A DNA stretch of 64,000 nt from Rhizobium sp. PP-CC-3A-592. GTDB taxonomy: Bacteria > Pseudomonadota > Alphaproteobacteria > Rhizobiales > Rhizobiaceae. The position numbers and the translations under genes are program-made. The stretch's first letter is position 1, and each line of letters starts with the position of its first letter. The stretch covers positions 352,916 through 416,915 of the forward strand of contig NZ_QJSR01000001.1 in NCBI RefSeq assembly GCF_003217095.1, in the 5' to 3' direction. Of the stretch, positions 1-8,088 are shown piece after piece. The notes below the pieces were generated by a model that saw only the letters and a list, made by a program, of their open reading frames with translations, was not told where the DNA came from and made no database searches.

Positions 1-19
1 AGATGATCAGCCATTTCAT
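1..19 (-). CDS. possible 5' end of a downstream gene (partial)
   Basis: Minus-strand ATG at 19 opens a frame reading M-K-W-L-I-I off the edge of the window, 54 bases past the stop of the EEP-family gene. In other rhizobia a phospholipase-D-family gene often follows this EEP gene, but six codons cannot show that here. No convincing ribosome binding site is visible, so this may not be a real start. Confidence 0.15.
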
Positions 20-72
20 GGAGCGGACGCGGGCCTCTGGGTGGGTCTGGCAGTCGGGATCGTCACGGGTGC

Positions 73-1002
73 CTATCGGGCCTGCAACGTCGTGTCCGTC
101 GAAATCGTCTCAGTCTGTGGTGCGGCCCCCTCAGCGAGGTCCTTCCGGGTCGAGAGTGCCGCCTGAAGATCGATATGCGCCTTCAGCGGCAGATGGTCGG
201 ATGCGACGCGCGAGAGGGTCGAGTTGTGCACCTCCACATGCGTCACCAGCGTATGCGGGCTACCCATCACCCGGTCAAGCGCCAGCAACGGGTAGCGCGA
301 AGGGAAGCTGGGGACCGCCGAAATCGAATGGTCGAAGATGGGGCTGAGCAACGACAGCGCCGAGCGCTTGCCGATCCGCCATTCGTTGAGGTCGCCGATC
401 AGCAGCGTCGGACGCTCCTCGGCTTCCTCGATGGCCGCGAGAATGGCACGCGCCTGCTGGCTACGGGAATGCCGCAACAGACCGAAATGGGCGGCGATGA
501 TGCGCAGCGGCCCGTGCTTCAGGTCGAGATCGACCACCAGCGCGCCGCGCGGCTCGACGCCCGGCAGCTTCAGCTGGCTGACCTTGGCGACGGCCCCTTC
601 GCGCACCAGCAGCAGGTTTCCGTGCCAGCCATGGCCCTTCGGCGAGAACGCCGCGATCGGCACCGAGAGGAGGTGGCAATCGCGATGCAGCCGCTCGAGA
701 TCCAGAAGCCCTGCCCGTTCGCCGAAGCGCTGGTCGGCCTCCTGCAGCGCGATGATGTCCGCGTCGATCTCGCAGATCACATCCATGATGCGGCCCGGGT
801 CGAAGCGCTTGTCGGTGCCGACGCATTTGTGAATGTTGTAGGAGGCGACCACCGTATCGCCCCGCGCACCGTCACCGCGCGCATTGGCCGAAGCCTCCCG
901 GCCCGGCAGCGGCACGCGACGGGCCCGCAGGGCCGCAAGCAACCCACCGGCCGTCTTACCGGCTTTCAGGAATCGGGTGGGCTTGGCTGGCTTTTGCGAC
1001 AT
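73..1002 (-). CDS. endonuclease/exonuclease/phosphatase (EEP) family protein
   Basis: About 309 residues. The fold signature is clear: VASYNIHKCVG near the N-terminus, IIALQEAD with the metal-binding Glu, LLIGDLNEW in the middle and SDHLPLKAHIDL at the end, where Asp-His is the catalytic pair. These are the Mg-dependent EEP (DNase I/sphingomyelinase-like) residues. The substrate cannot be told. I chose ATG 1002 because AGGTGAG lies seven bases upstream; a GTG at 1020 is in frame but has no Shine-Dalgarno. The first ~45 residues are basic and not part of the fold, with no clear signal peptide. It is divergent from the P450 gene. Confidence 0.85.
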   Translation of the reverse strand: MSQKPAKPTRFLKAGKTAGGLLAALRARRVPLPGREASANARGDGARGDTVVASYNIHKCVGTDKRFDPGRIMDVICEIDADIIALQEADQRFGERAGLLDLERLHRDCHLLSVPIAAFSPKGHGWHGNLLLVREGAVAKVSQLKLPGVEPRGALVVDLDLKHGPLRIIAAHFGLLRHSRSQQARAILAAIEEAEERPTLLIGDLNEWRIGKRSALSLLSPIFDHSISAVPSFPSRYPLLALDRVMGSPHTLVTHVEVHNSTLSRVASDHLPLKAHIDLQAALSTRKDLAEGAAPQTETISTDTTLQAR

Positions 1003-1377
1003 GGCGGGGCTCACCTTCACTCTGGGATGCTTCGGGTCGGGGTGGTCGTGTCCGTGGAGATAGCGAGGACCTGGCGCAAGACAAGGCGGCGGCAGTGCGC
1101 GGAGAGCAGCATTCGAACATCACCGACCGCCGACGGATGCACCCGCATGACAAAACCAGTGACGCAGCAGGCCGCCCAGAGGTGGCCAGGAGAGTGCGAG
1201 CGGAAAGGCTGATCTTGACAAGCAAGCGATACGGACCGCCTTCTATCGCACGCACCAACATGCCGAGGGGTTCGGGGGGCGCGGGCTCAACCACGCATCC
1301 TTACCTTTCGATCGAGGTCTCCTCTACCGCATCCGACCGCGAACATTCCCGCGGTCCTCGCCCATACTGGACATGCC
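1003..1377. other. intergenic region between divergent EEP and P450 genes
   Basis: About 375 bases that should hold promoters for both flanking genes. Open frames here on both strands look like shadows with no family resemblance. A TTGACA at 1214-1219 could be a -35 element for the P450 gene, but no good -10 follows at 16-18 bases. I see no RNA gene or strong hairpin. Confidence 0.4.
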
Positions 1378-2643
1378 ATGCCGACTGCCACGCTCTCTGA
1401 CCCGTCCCCCGCCCTCATCGATGCCGCTACGCGGCGCGTGCGACTCGATATCCGCGATCCCGCCTTCTACCGCGATCCGCTGCCGACCTATGCCGCCCTG
1501 CACGCCGCCTGCCCCGCCTTCTACTGGGAAGAGCCCGGACAATGGTTCTTCACGGGCTACGATCAGGTGAATGCACTGTTGCGCGACCGTCGCTTCGGCC
1601 GCCAGATCCTGCATGTGGCGACGCGCGAGGAGCTCGGCCTGCCCGATCCGAAGCCGCATCTCGCCGATTTCGACCGGCTGGAGCATCATTCGCTGCTGGA
1701 GCTGGAGCCGCCGGCGCATACCCGCCTGCGCACGCTCGTCAACCGCGCATTCGTCACGCGGCATGTGGAGGCGCTGCGGCCGGAGATCGCCGCGCTCTGT
1801 CACCGGCTGATCGATGGCTTCGAGAAAAATGGACATGTCGAGCTCCTGAAGACCTATGCCGAGATCGTGCCCGTCACGGTGATCGCGCGCATGCTCGGCG
1901 TGCCGCTCGATATGGCACCGAGCCTGCTCGACTGGTCGCACCGCATGGTGAAAATGTACGTCTTCAACCCCTCGGAGGAGACCGAGCACGACGCCAACCG
2001 TGCATCGGCCGAGTTCGACGCCTATCTCCGCGGCATTATCGCCTGGAAGCGCGACAATCCCGCCGACGACCTCTTGACCCACATGATCACATCCGAAAAG
2101 GACGGTGAGCGGCTGACGGAGGACGAGCTGGTCTCGACCGCCGTTCTCCTGCTGAACGCGGGCCATGAAGCAACCGTGCACCAGCTCGGCAATGCCGTCG
2201 CCACCATCCTGCAGACGGGTGCCGACCCGGCCGCATTGTTTGCCGACGACACCGCCACGGAGCGGACGGTGGAGGAGTGCATGCGCTACGCCGCACCGCT
2301 TCACATCTTCCAGCGCCACGCTCTGTCCGATATCGAGCTCGAAGATGGCATCACCCTGAAGAAGGGCGACCGGATCGGCCTCATGCTGGCTGGCGCCAAT
2401 GTCGATCCGCGCCGGTTCAGCGATCCCTCGACCTTTCGCCCGGACCGCAACGAAGGCCCCCACCTCTCCTTCGGCGCCGGCATCCACTTCTGCATCGGCG
2501 CGCCGCTCGCCCGTCTGGAACTCAAGCTGTCCCTGCCGATCCTCTTCGAACGACTGCCGACGCTGCGCCTTGCCGGGACGCCGGTCGTCAAGGACAGCTA
2601 TCACTTCCACGGGCTGGAGCGGCTGGACCTGACGTGGGGATGA
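1378..2643 (+). CDS. cytochrome P450
   Basis: 421 residues, a normal length for a soluble bacterial class I P450. The heme-binding loop FGAGIHFCIG places the thiolate ligand at Cys372. The I-helix motif is NAGHEATVH (the A/G-G-x-E-[A/T]-T oxygen-activation site), and the K-helix ExxR is in EECMRYAAPLHIFQR. It needs a ferredoxin or flavodoxin partner, none of which is encoded nearby, so electrons must come from elsewhere. The natural substrate is unknown. The gene stands alone, convergent with the cupin gene (six-base gap). The start ATG lies in a CATGCCATG context with only a weak upstream purine stretch. Confidence 0.93.
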   Translation: MPTATLSDPSPALIDAATRRVRLDIRDPAFYRDPLPTYAALHAACPAFYWEEPGQWFFTGYDQVNALLRDRRFGRQILHVATREELGLPDPKPHLADFDRLEHHSLLELEPPAHTRLRTLVNRAFVTRHVEALRPEIAALCHRLIDGFEKNGHVELLKTYAEIVPVTVIARMLGVPLDMAPSLLDWSHRMVKMYVFNPSEETEHDANRASAEFDAYLRGIIAWKRDNPADDLLTHMITSEKDGERLTEDELVSTAVLLLNAGHEATVHQLGNAVATILQTGADPAALFADDTATERTVEECMRYAAPLHIFQRHALSDIELEDGITLKKGDRIGLMLAGANVDPRRFSDPSTFRPDRNEGPHLSFGAGIHFCIGAPLARLELKLSLPILFERLPTLRLAGTPVVKDSYHFHGLERLDLTWG

Positions 2644-2649
2644 CGCTTC

Positions 2650-2994
2650 TCAGACCCGGATCACGTAATCCTTGCGAGTCGTTTCAAGCACTTCCCAGGT
2701 TCCCTTGAAGCCGGGCCTGAGGATGAGGCTGTTTCCGGTCTTCAGGTCGAAGGTCTCGCCGTCGTCGCTGGTGACGATGGAGTGGCCGGAGAGGATGTGG
2801 AAGTATTCCCACTCCTCGTAGACGATCCGCCATTTGCCGGGCGTCGCTTCCCAGATGCCGGCGTAGAGGCCGCCCGGGGCTTCCTCGATGTTCCAGGTGC
2901 GGAATTCCGGGTCGCCGGAGATCAGGCGATCCTCGGCCGGAGCGCCGATATCCGGCTGGATGCCGGTGATGTCGAACGTGAGTGAAACGGCCAT
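2650..2994 (-). CDS. cupin domain-containing protein (EutQ/DUF861-like)
   Basis: 114 residues, a single small beta-barrel. The C-terminal half has the DUF861 cupin pattern: KWRIVYEEWEYFHILSGHS followed by DLKTGNSLILRPGFKGTWEV. The EEWEYFHILSG stretch is the family's usual variant of the metal-binding cupin motif 1, with few histidines, so metal binding is not certain. It starts five bases after the stop of the O-acetylhomoserine sulfhydrylase gene, so the two are almost surely co-transcribed and this may serve sulfur or amino-acid metabolism. The precise role is unknown. Confidence 0.85.
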   Translation of the reverse strand: MAVSLTFDITGIQPDIGAPAEDRLISGDPEFRTWNIEEAPGGLYAGIWEATPGKWRIVYEEWEYFHILSGHSIVTSDDGETFDLKTGNSLILRPGFKGTWEVLETTRKDYVIRV

Positions 2995-2999
2995 CGGCG

Positions 3000-4280
3000 T
3001 CAGACCTTTGCGAGCGATTGTTCGAGATCGGCGACGATATCCGCGGCGTCCTCGATGCCGATCGACAGGCGCACGACCTCGGGCCCCGCACCGGCCGACA
3101 CCAGCTGCTCGTCGTTGAGCTGGCTGTGCGTGGTGGAGGCGGGGTGGATGACGAGCGAGCGGGTATCGCCGATATTGGCGAGATGCGACAGCATCGAGAC
3201 GCCTTCCACGAAGGCCTTGCCCGCGGCATAACCGCCCTTCAGCCCGAAGGTGAAGACAGCGCCTGCCCCGCGCGGTGCGTATCGCTGCTGTAGCGCATGG
3301 TTCGGGTCGCTCTCGAGGCCGGCATAATTCACCCAGGCCACCTTGTCGTGCCCGGCGAGATAGCGCGCGACGACGAGCGCATTGTCGCAGTGGCGCTGCA
3401 TACGCAGCGGCAGCGTCTCGATGCCGGTCAGCAGCATGAAGGCGTTGAAGGGGGAGATCGCGGGCCCGAGATCGCGCAGGCCAAGCACCCGGCCTGCAAT
3501 CGCGAAGGCGATATTGCCGAAGGTCGTGTGCAGCACCATACCGTTATAGTCCGGCCGCGGATCCGACAGTGCGGGATACTTGCCCGACGCCGACCAGTCG
3601 AACGTGCCGCCATCGACCAGAATACCGCCCATGGAATTGCCATGGCCGCCCATGAATTTCGTCAGCGAATGCACGACGATATCGGCGCCATGCTCGATCG
3701 GCCGCACGAGATACGGCGTCGCCATCGTGTTATCGACGATCAGCGGCAGGCCGTTGCGATGGGCGATCTCGGCAATGGCTTCGATATCAACGAAGGTGCC
3801 GCCGGGATTGGCCAGGCTCTCGATGAAGATCGCCTTCGTCCGCCCGTCGATCTCCGCCTCGAAGCTCTCGGGCGTCGCCGTATCGGCCCACCGCACCTGC
3901 CAGTCGAAGGATTTGAAGGCCTGTCCGAACTGGTTGATGGAACCGCCGTAAAGCCTGCGTGCGGCAATAAAATTGTCGCCCGGCGACATCAGCGTATGAA
4001 ACGCGATCAGCTGCGCGGCATGACCCGACGCCACCGCCAGCGCCGCCGTCCCGCCCTCCAGCGCCGCGACGCGTTCCTCCAGCACGGCCTGCGTCGGGTT
4101 GGTGATGCGGGTGTAGATATTGCCGAAGGACTGCAGGCCGAACAGCGACGCGGCATGATCGGCATCATCGAAGACGAAGCTGGTCGTCTGGTAGATCGGC
4201 GTGGCGCGCGCGCCCGTCGTCGGATCGGGCTGCGCACCGGCGTGTACGGCCAGCGTGTTGAACCCCGGTGCGTTCGTCAT
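3000..4280 (-). CDS. O-acetylhomoserine aminocarboxypropyltransferase (sulfhydrylase)
   Basis: 426 residues, a Cys/Met-metabolism PLP enzyme that makes homocysteine from O-acetylhomoserine and sulfide. Seen: YQTTSFVFDD near the N-terminus, the phosphate-binding ALEGGTAALAVASGHAAQ, NPGGTFVDIEAIAEIAH, and VVHSLTKFMGGHGN, whose Lys forms the Schiff base. The long C-terminal part with ASTTHSQLNDEQ is typical of the MetY/Cys1 branch rather than cystathionine gamma-synthase. The frame extends 48 codons upstream, but ATG 4280 is preceded by GGGAGGACGAG and matches family starts. It heads a two-gene unit with the cupin. Confidence 0.92.
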   Translation of the reverse strand: MTNAPGFNTLAVHAGAQPDPTTGARATPIYQTTSFVFDDADHAASLFGLQSFGNIYTRITNPTQAVLEERVAALEGGTAALAVASGHAAQLIAFHTLMSPGDNFIAARRLYGGSINQFGQAFKSFDWQVRWADTATPESFEAEIDGRTKAIFIESLANPGGTFVDIEAIAEIAHRNGLPLIVDNTMATPYLVRPIEHGADIVVHSLTKFMGGHGNSMGGILVDGGTFDWSASGKYPALSDPRPDYNGMVLHTTFGNIAFAIAGRVLGLRDLGPAISPFNAFMLLTGIETLPLRMQRHCDNALVVARYLAGHDKVAWVNYAGLESDPNHALQQRYAPRGAGAVFTFGLKGGYAAGKAFVEGVSMLSHLANIGDTRSLVIHPASTTHSQLNDEQLVSAGAGPEVVRLSIGIEDAADIVADLEQSLAKV

Positions 4281-4562
4281 CTCTCGTCCTCCCTGTGGCG
4301 AGCGCGCCGTGGCAGCGCCCGATCCCGCATCGTATCGCCGGGCCCGCAACCTGCGCTGCGTTCCCGGCCTCGACGTTTTTCGTTCGGCACAGTACCGAGA
4401 CCCGGGCGGGACAGGAAGAGGCAAAACAGGCGTTATGCGAAGGAGCGTGGCGGCTTTAGGCGAGCTTTGTCAGCAACGTCGAGGATGCCTGGATTCGGCC
4501 CTAAGCGGACGAAATGAGCAGCGCTTCTCAAATCGATAGGCGCTTTCGGTCCGCTGATGTCG

Positions 4563-4670
4563 TTATTTTTTCTTCTCTTGATCACGATGCCACTTGATGG
4601 CGAAGAACATGCCCGTGCCTAACACAAGAAGCTTGAGCGGAAAGAAGACGAAAGGGAACCAATCCCACAT
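4563..4670 (-). CDS. small membrane protein, 35 residues
   Basis: A 36-codon frame. It begins MWDWFPFVFFPLKLLVLG, has a second hydrophobic stretch GTGMFFAIKW, and ends in a charged tail HRDQEKKK. One membrane helix with a cytoplasmic basic tail is likely. I recall very similar tiny proteins annotated as hypothetical in rhizobial genomes, which supports a real gene, but that is memory and not a search. A GGAA lies about 12 bases upstream of ATG 4670. It stands alone between the sulfhydrylase and the CoA-binding protein. No function can be assigned. Confidence 0.65.
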   Translation of the reverse strand: MWDWFPFVFFPLKLLVLGTGMFFAIKWHRDQEKKK

Positions 4671-4929
4671 TTCAGATATTTCCAGATATTACTTGAGACT
4701 ATTTATGGACGGGAGCAATACTTCAAAATTGAGGCACCCAACATCGGGCATGTTGACGCAGATGGGATCATAATATTCCCATCACACGGCGTGAGTGGGC
4801 TGGCGCCTGCTGGCTGACGGGTTGTTCATCCAGCAAGCTGGCGACAGATTTTGGTGTTTCCCAGCCGAAACCAACGTTCTGCAGCGACAGATCATCGCGC
4901 GCGCCATTCATCCGGCACGCGCGGCGTCA
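4671..4929. other. intergenic region, no gene seen
   Basis: 259 bases between the small membrane protein and the end of the CoA-binding protein, both on the minus strand. The part near 4680-4760 is clearly AT-richer than its surroundings, fitting a promoter for the small gene, but I find no convincing -35/-10 pair, hairpin terminator or coding frame. Confidence 0.4.
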
Positions 4930-5358
4930 TCACCCAACAAGCCGCGGATATTCGATGGCCGGGCAGCGATCCATCACCACCGTGATACCACGCGCCTCGG
5001 CCTTCGCAGCCGCCGCGTCGTCGCGGACGGAGAGTTGGCCCCACATGACCTTCGGCAGGGGATCGAGCGCGAGGATTTCGTCCACCAATGCCGGCAGAGC
5101 GTCGGCGGCGCGGAAGATGTCGATCATGTCGATCGGCTCTTCGATCTCGGCCAGACGACCATAGACAGTGCGGCCCTGAAGCTGGCTGCCGGCAAGCCCC
5201 GGATTGACCGGGTGGACGATGTAGCCCTTGCGCAGCAGGAAACCCATCACCCGGTAGCTCGGGCGCTCCGGATTGGCCGACGCTCCGACGAGCGCGATCG
5301 TCCGCGTCGAGCGCAGAATGTCCTTTATGTAGATGTCCGGGTACTGATCGTGATTCAT
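4930..5358 (-). CDS. CoA-binding domain protein (YccU family)
   Basis: 142 residues forming one Rossmann domain of the CoA_binding_2 family. Seen: TIALVGASANPERPSYRV at the glycine-rich nucleotide loop, GYIVHPVNPG, IDMIDIFRAADALP, VMWGQLSV and a C-terminal ITVVMDRCPAIEYPRL. This matches stand-alone relatives of the succinyl-CoA synthetase alpha N-terminal domain. The ligand and role are unproven. The start ATG has a GGAGGCACC upstream. A cluster of palindromes lies just upstream (5398-5462), between this gene and the divergent EamA transporter, and may control one or both. Confidence 0.85.
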   Translation of the reverse strand: MNHDQYPDIYIKDILRSTRTIALVGASANPERPSYRVMGFLLRKGYIVHPVNPGLAGSQLQGRTVYGRLAEIEEPIDMIDIFRAADALPALVDEILALDPLPKVMWGQLSVRDDAAAAKAEARGITVVMDRCPAIEYPRLVG

Positions 5359-5397
5359 GGTGCCTCCTGCATCTCTTTCTGGCGCGCATTTTCCATC

Positions 5398-5462
5398 TTT
5401 CCAACGGAAAAGATGGGAGCGATCTTCGCTGTTCCCGGGAAAATGTTTCTTTCCGTCGGAAA
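5398..5462. promoter_or_regulatory. operator-like palindrome cluster
   Basis: Two perfect copies of TTTCC-N3-GGAAA sit at 5398-5410 and 5450-5462, with centres 52 bases apart (five helical turns). The second extends to a 15-bp palindrome, CTTTCCGTCGGAAAG. Between them lies a 10-bp perfect palindrome, TTCCCGGGAA, at 5432-5441. The region separates two divergent genes. The repeated half-site and helical phasing suggest binding of a dimeric or tetrameric regulator. No regulator gene adjoins, so the identity of the protein is open. Confidence 0.5.
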
Positions 5463-5596
5463 GACCCTTCCGGATCTGCCAAAAACGGTATCTCTGTCAT
5501 AAAACTGTCGTGCCGACACCTGCCGGTGCTTGCGGTCCCGCCCCGGCCTTGCCACAACGGTCAGGCGCTTCCGCCTCCCTCGCCCTCCGGTGCCCC

Positions 5597-6433
5597 GTGC
5601 CGCTCGACGTCCTTCTCTTCGTTCTTTTCGGCGCCCTGCTGCATGCCGGGTGGAATGCGATGGTGAAGGCCGGAACGGACAAGTCGCTGGATGCGGCGAT
5701 GATCGCGCTGGGTGCCGCCGTCATCGCCCTGCCGTTCCTGCCCTTCATGCCGCTGCCGGATGCACGGGCGGTGCCGTTTCTGCTCGCCTCCGCCGTGCTG
5801 CAGTTCGGCTATTTCCATCTCGTGGCCGCCGCCTACACCGCCGGCGATATCGGGCTCGTCTATCCGCTGATGCGCGGCGGCGCGCCTCTGCTCATTGCCG
5901 CAACCAGCAGCATGATCGTCGGGGAAAAGCTGACCCAGGGCGCCTCCCTCGGCATCCTCGCCATTTCCGCCGGCATCTTCACGCTCGCCTTCGAAGCGCG
6001 CCGCAGCGGCACGCGGGCCATCGTGCTTGCGCTCGTCAACGCGTTCTTCATCGCCGCCTATACCTATGTCGATGGCATCGGCGCGCGCATTTCCGGCAAT
6101 GCCATTTCCTACACGCTGTGGATGGCGCTGCTGCCGCCTGTGCTGCTCTTCGGCTGGGCGATCTCGCGGCGGGGCGCAGCACCCGTACTGCATCACATCC
6201 GGCACAACGGGTGGCGCGGCCTTGTCGGCGGCGCCGGCTCCATCGGCTCCTACGGCATCGCGCTCTGGGCCATGACCAAGGCGCCGGTCGCAACGGTGGC
6301 TGCCCTGCGCGAAACCTCGATCCTCTTTGCCATCGTGATCTCCGTCACCGTGCTCAAGGAGCGCATCAGCCCCTTCCGCATCGCGGCCGCCTGCCTCATC
6401 GCGCTCGGCGCCCTGCTCCTGAAGCTCGCCTGA
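5597..6433 (+). CDS. EamA family transporter (DMT superfamily)
   Basis: 278 residues, about ten predicted membrane helices in two EamA repeats. Typical sequence: FGALLHAGWNAMVKAG at the N-terminus, YPLMRGGAPLLIAATSSMIVGEKL at the end of repeat one, and VAALRETSILFAIVISVTVLKERI at the end of repeat two. It probably exports an amino acid or other small metabolite across the inner membrane; the substrate cannot be read. The frame opens upstream at 5357, but that N-terminal sequence is not family-like, so I chose GTG 5597, which gives the normal length. It is convergent with the enoyl-CoA hydratase (six-base gap). Confidence 0.87.
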   Translation: MPLDVLLFVLFGALLHAGWNAMVKAGTDKSLDAAMIALGAAVIALPFLPFMPLPDARAVPFLLASAVLQFGYFHLVAAAYTAGDIGLVYPLMRGGAPLLIAATSSMIVGEKLTQGASLGILAISAGIFTLAFEARRSGTRAIVLALVNAFFIAAYTYVDGIGARISGNAISYTLWMALLPPVLLFGWAISRRGAAPVLHHIRHNGWRGLVGGAGSIGSYGIALWAMTKAPVATVAALRETSILFAIVISVTVLKERISPFRIAAACLIALGALLLKLA

Positions 6434-6439
6434 AGGTCG

Positions 6440-7261
6440 CTAAGAGCCGGGCCAGACAGGCGTGCGGTTCGCCAGAAACGCCCCCATCCCCTCGCCGGCA
6501 TCCGGCGTCAGCGCACGTTCAGCTTCCGCGCTTGCGGCCTCGGCATAGGCCGCCTCGCGCGACATCGACGCCTGCCGGTCGAAGGCGGCCTTCACCCCAC
6601 GCTGCGCATCCTGCGATTTCGAGGCGATGACGGCGGCGTATTTGTCCACCACCTGCCGCAGATACTGTTTCGGCACGATGCGGTTCACGAGGCCGAAATC
6701 CTTGGCCGTGGAGGCGTCGATCGTCTCGCCCGTCAGCAGCATTTCCATCGCCTGCTTGCGGCTTGCCGCACGGGCCAGCGCCACGACAGCGCCCATCGGC
6801 GCCACGCCGATATTGACGCCCGGCATGCAGAACGTCGCCGTATCCGTGCAGATGGCAAGATCGCACGCCGCCACCAGTTCGCACCCCGCCGCCGTCGCCA
6901 GCCCGTCGATCTCGGCGATGACAGGCTGCGGCAGCGCCGAGATCGTCGTCATCAGCCGCGCCGAAAGCGCAAACGCCGCTGCGAACGCATCACGGCCGGC
7001 ATCCTCCCCGGCCCGGTGCCGGGTCAGTTCATCCAGATCGAGGCCCGCCGAGAACACCGCGCCGGTCGCCGCGAGAATGACGACGCGCAGCGAGGTGTCC
7101 GTGGCCGCTGCGTCGAGTTCATCCAGAAGCGCCTCGATGACCGCCGTCGAGAGCGCATTGAGCGGCGGATGGTTCAGCGTCAGGCGCAGCACGCTGCCCT
7201 CGCGTTCCCGCAGCACGAGGTCGCGGGGCTCCTGCCGGCGCAGGGAAACGATATCGGCCAT
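6440..7261 (-). CDS. enoyl-CoA hydratase/isomerase family protein
   Basis: 273 residues of crotonase fold. The oxyanion-hole segments are FSAGLDLDEL (residues ~70-80) and IDGLATAAGCELVAACDLAI, followed by FCMPGVNIGVAPMGAV. The catalytic Glu pair of true hydratases is only partly evident, since the second segment has CELVAACD and the third lacks the usual P-E-x-x-x-G Glu (it reads PGVNIG). It may be an ECHDC3-like branch rather than a beta-oxidation enzyme. In rhizobia this gene commonly lies upstream of rplM-rpsI, as here. GAGCC precedes the ATG. Confidence 0.85.
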   Translation of the reverse strand: MADIVSLRRQEPRDLVLREREGSVLRLTLNHPPLNALSTAVIEALLDELDAAATDTSLRVVILAATGAVFSAGLDLDELTRHRAGEDAGRDAFAAAFALSARLMTTISALPQPVIAEIDGLATAAGCELVAACDLAICTDTATFCMPGVNIGVAPMGAVVALARAASRKQAMEMLLTGETIDASTAKDFGLVNRIVPKQYLRQVVDKYAAVIASKSQDAQRGVKAAFDRQASMSREAAYAEAASAEAERALTPDAGEGMGAFLANRTPVWPGS

Positions 7262-7321
7262 GTCGGCTCCTCTTCAGGGGGCGGAAATTCGACCTTCAGC
7301 TACGCCGTCCACTTCCGGCTT

Positions 7322-7453
7322 TCAAGTCAAACGGCACCCGATGCGCTTTGAAGACGGCTCCACGCACGCAAAATACACCAGATTTATTGTGGTATTATAA
7401 AACCACACCAATAACCCATTGATTTTGCTCACCGCATCTCGCAAGCCACTCAT
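7322..7453 (-). CDS. candidate small protein, 43 residues
   Basis: A frame from ATG 7453 with a good ribosome binding site (AAGAGGT four bases before GCGG-ATG region). It reads MSGLRDAVSKINGLLVWFY and continues into a hydrophobic stretch, ending CRLT. One membrane segment is plausible. It lies between enoyl-CoA hydratase and the rplM promoter, on the opposite strand to rplM. AT content is higher than in neighbouring genes and no family is recognised, so it may be chance. Confidence 0.25.
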   Translation of the reverse strand: MSGLRDAVSKINGLLVWFYNTTINLVYFACVEPSSKRIGCRLT

Positions 7454-7462
7454 CCGCACCTC

Positions 7463-7491
7463 TTGACGGGCAAACCGGCCTGACCTTATAA
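7463..7491 (+). promoter_or_regulatory. sigma70 promoter of rplM-rpsI
   Basis: TTGACG at 7463-7468, a 17-base spacer, and TTATAA at 7486-7491. This is the best housekeeping promoter in the window and is set about 130 bases before the rplM start, leaving a long structured leader. Confidence 0.75.
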
Positions 7492-7497
7492 GCCACC

Positions 7498-7621
7498 CTG
7501 TTCGGGGACGGTCACGTCCGCGTTCTCTTTGCGGGTCTTCCCTTCGGGGCTGCCACCGCAAATCAAGCAACAAAAAACGCCCGGCGGCAAAGTATCGGGT
7601 CCCAAACGAAAGAGTTTCATC
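7498..7621 (+). promoter_or_regulatory. structured rplM leader (candidate attenuation or feedback site)
   Basis: The expected transcript begins near 7498. It can form GGACG-GTCA-CGTCC (7506-7519) and a second arm, GCGG (7531-7534) with CCGC (7556-7559), enclosing CCC-TTCG-GGG (7540-7549), a UUCG tetraloop. An A-rich unpaired segment follows. L13 or S9 autoregulation through such a leader is inference only. Confidence 0.4.
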
Positions 7622-8086
7622 ATGTCAACCTTCGTTCAGAAGCCTGCAGAGGTGGAGAAGAAGTGGATCCTCATCGACGCCGAAGGCCTCGTTGTGGGTC
7701 GCGTCGCGACCATCATCGCCAACATCCTGCGCGGCAAGCATAAGGTCACCTACACTCCGCATGTCGACGACGGCGACAACGTCATCGTCATCAATGCCGA
7801 GAAGGCCGTGCTCACCGGCAAGAAGTACACCGACAAGAAGTACTACTGGCACACCGGCTATCCCGGCGGCATCAAGGAGCGCACCGCGCGCCAGATCATC
7901 GAAGGCCGCTTCCCGGAGCGCGTTCTCGAGAAGGCTGTCGAGCGCATGGTTCCCCGCGGCCCGCTCGGCCGTCGCCAGATGAAGAACCTTCGCGTCTACG
8001 CAGGCACGAACCATCCGCATGAAGCGCAGCAGCCGACCGTCCTCGACGTCGCCAAGCTGAACACGAAGAACGTAAGGAGCGCCTGA
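7622..8086 (+). CDS. rplM: 50S ribosomal protein L13
   Basis: 154 residues, the usual rhizobial length. Seen: [44 protein letters not shown] and [20 protein letters not shown], all standard L13 sequence. It is an early-assembling large-subunit protein binding 23S rRNA. The ORF is open from 7529, but ATG 7622 is the family start, with AAAGAG upstream. Its stop is two bases before the rpsI start, the ancient rplM-rpsI operon. Confidence 0.98.
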   Translation: MSTFVQKPAEVEKKWILIDAEGLVVGRVATIIANILRGKHKVTYTPHVDDGDNVIVINAEKAVLTGKKYTDKKYYWHTGYPGGIKERTARQIIEGRFPERVLEKAVERMVPRGPLGRRQMKNLRVYAGTNHPHEAQQPTVLDVAKLNTKNVRSA

Positions 8087-8088
8087 TC

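Noticed and set aside
4281-4560. Possible SAM-II riboswitch upstream of the O-acetylhomoserine sulfhydrylase gene
   Set aside because: Fragments such as GATTTGA and GCCTAAAG occur on the minus strand, but they are in the wrong spacing and no pseudoknot with the conserved GCTAAA element could be built. A covariance search (Rfam RF00521) would be decisive.
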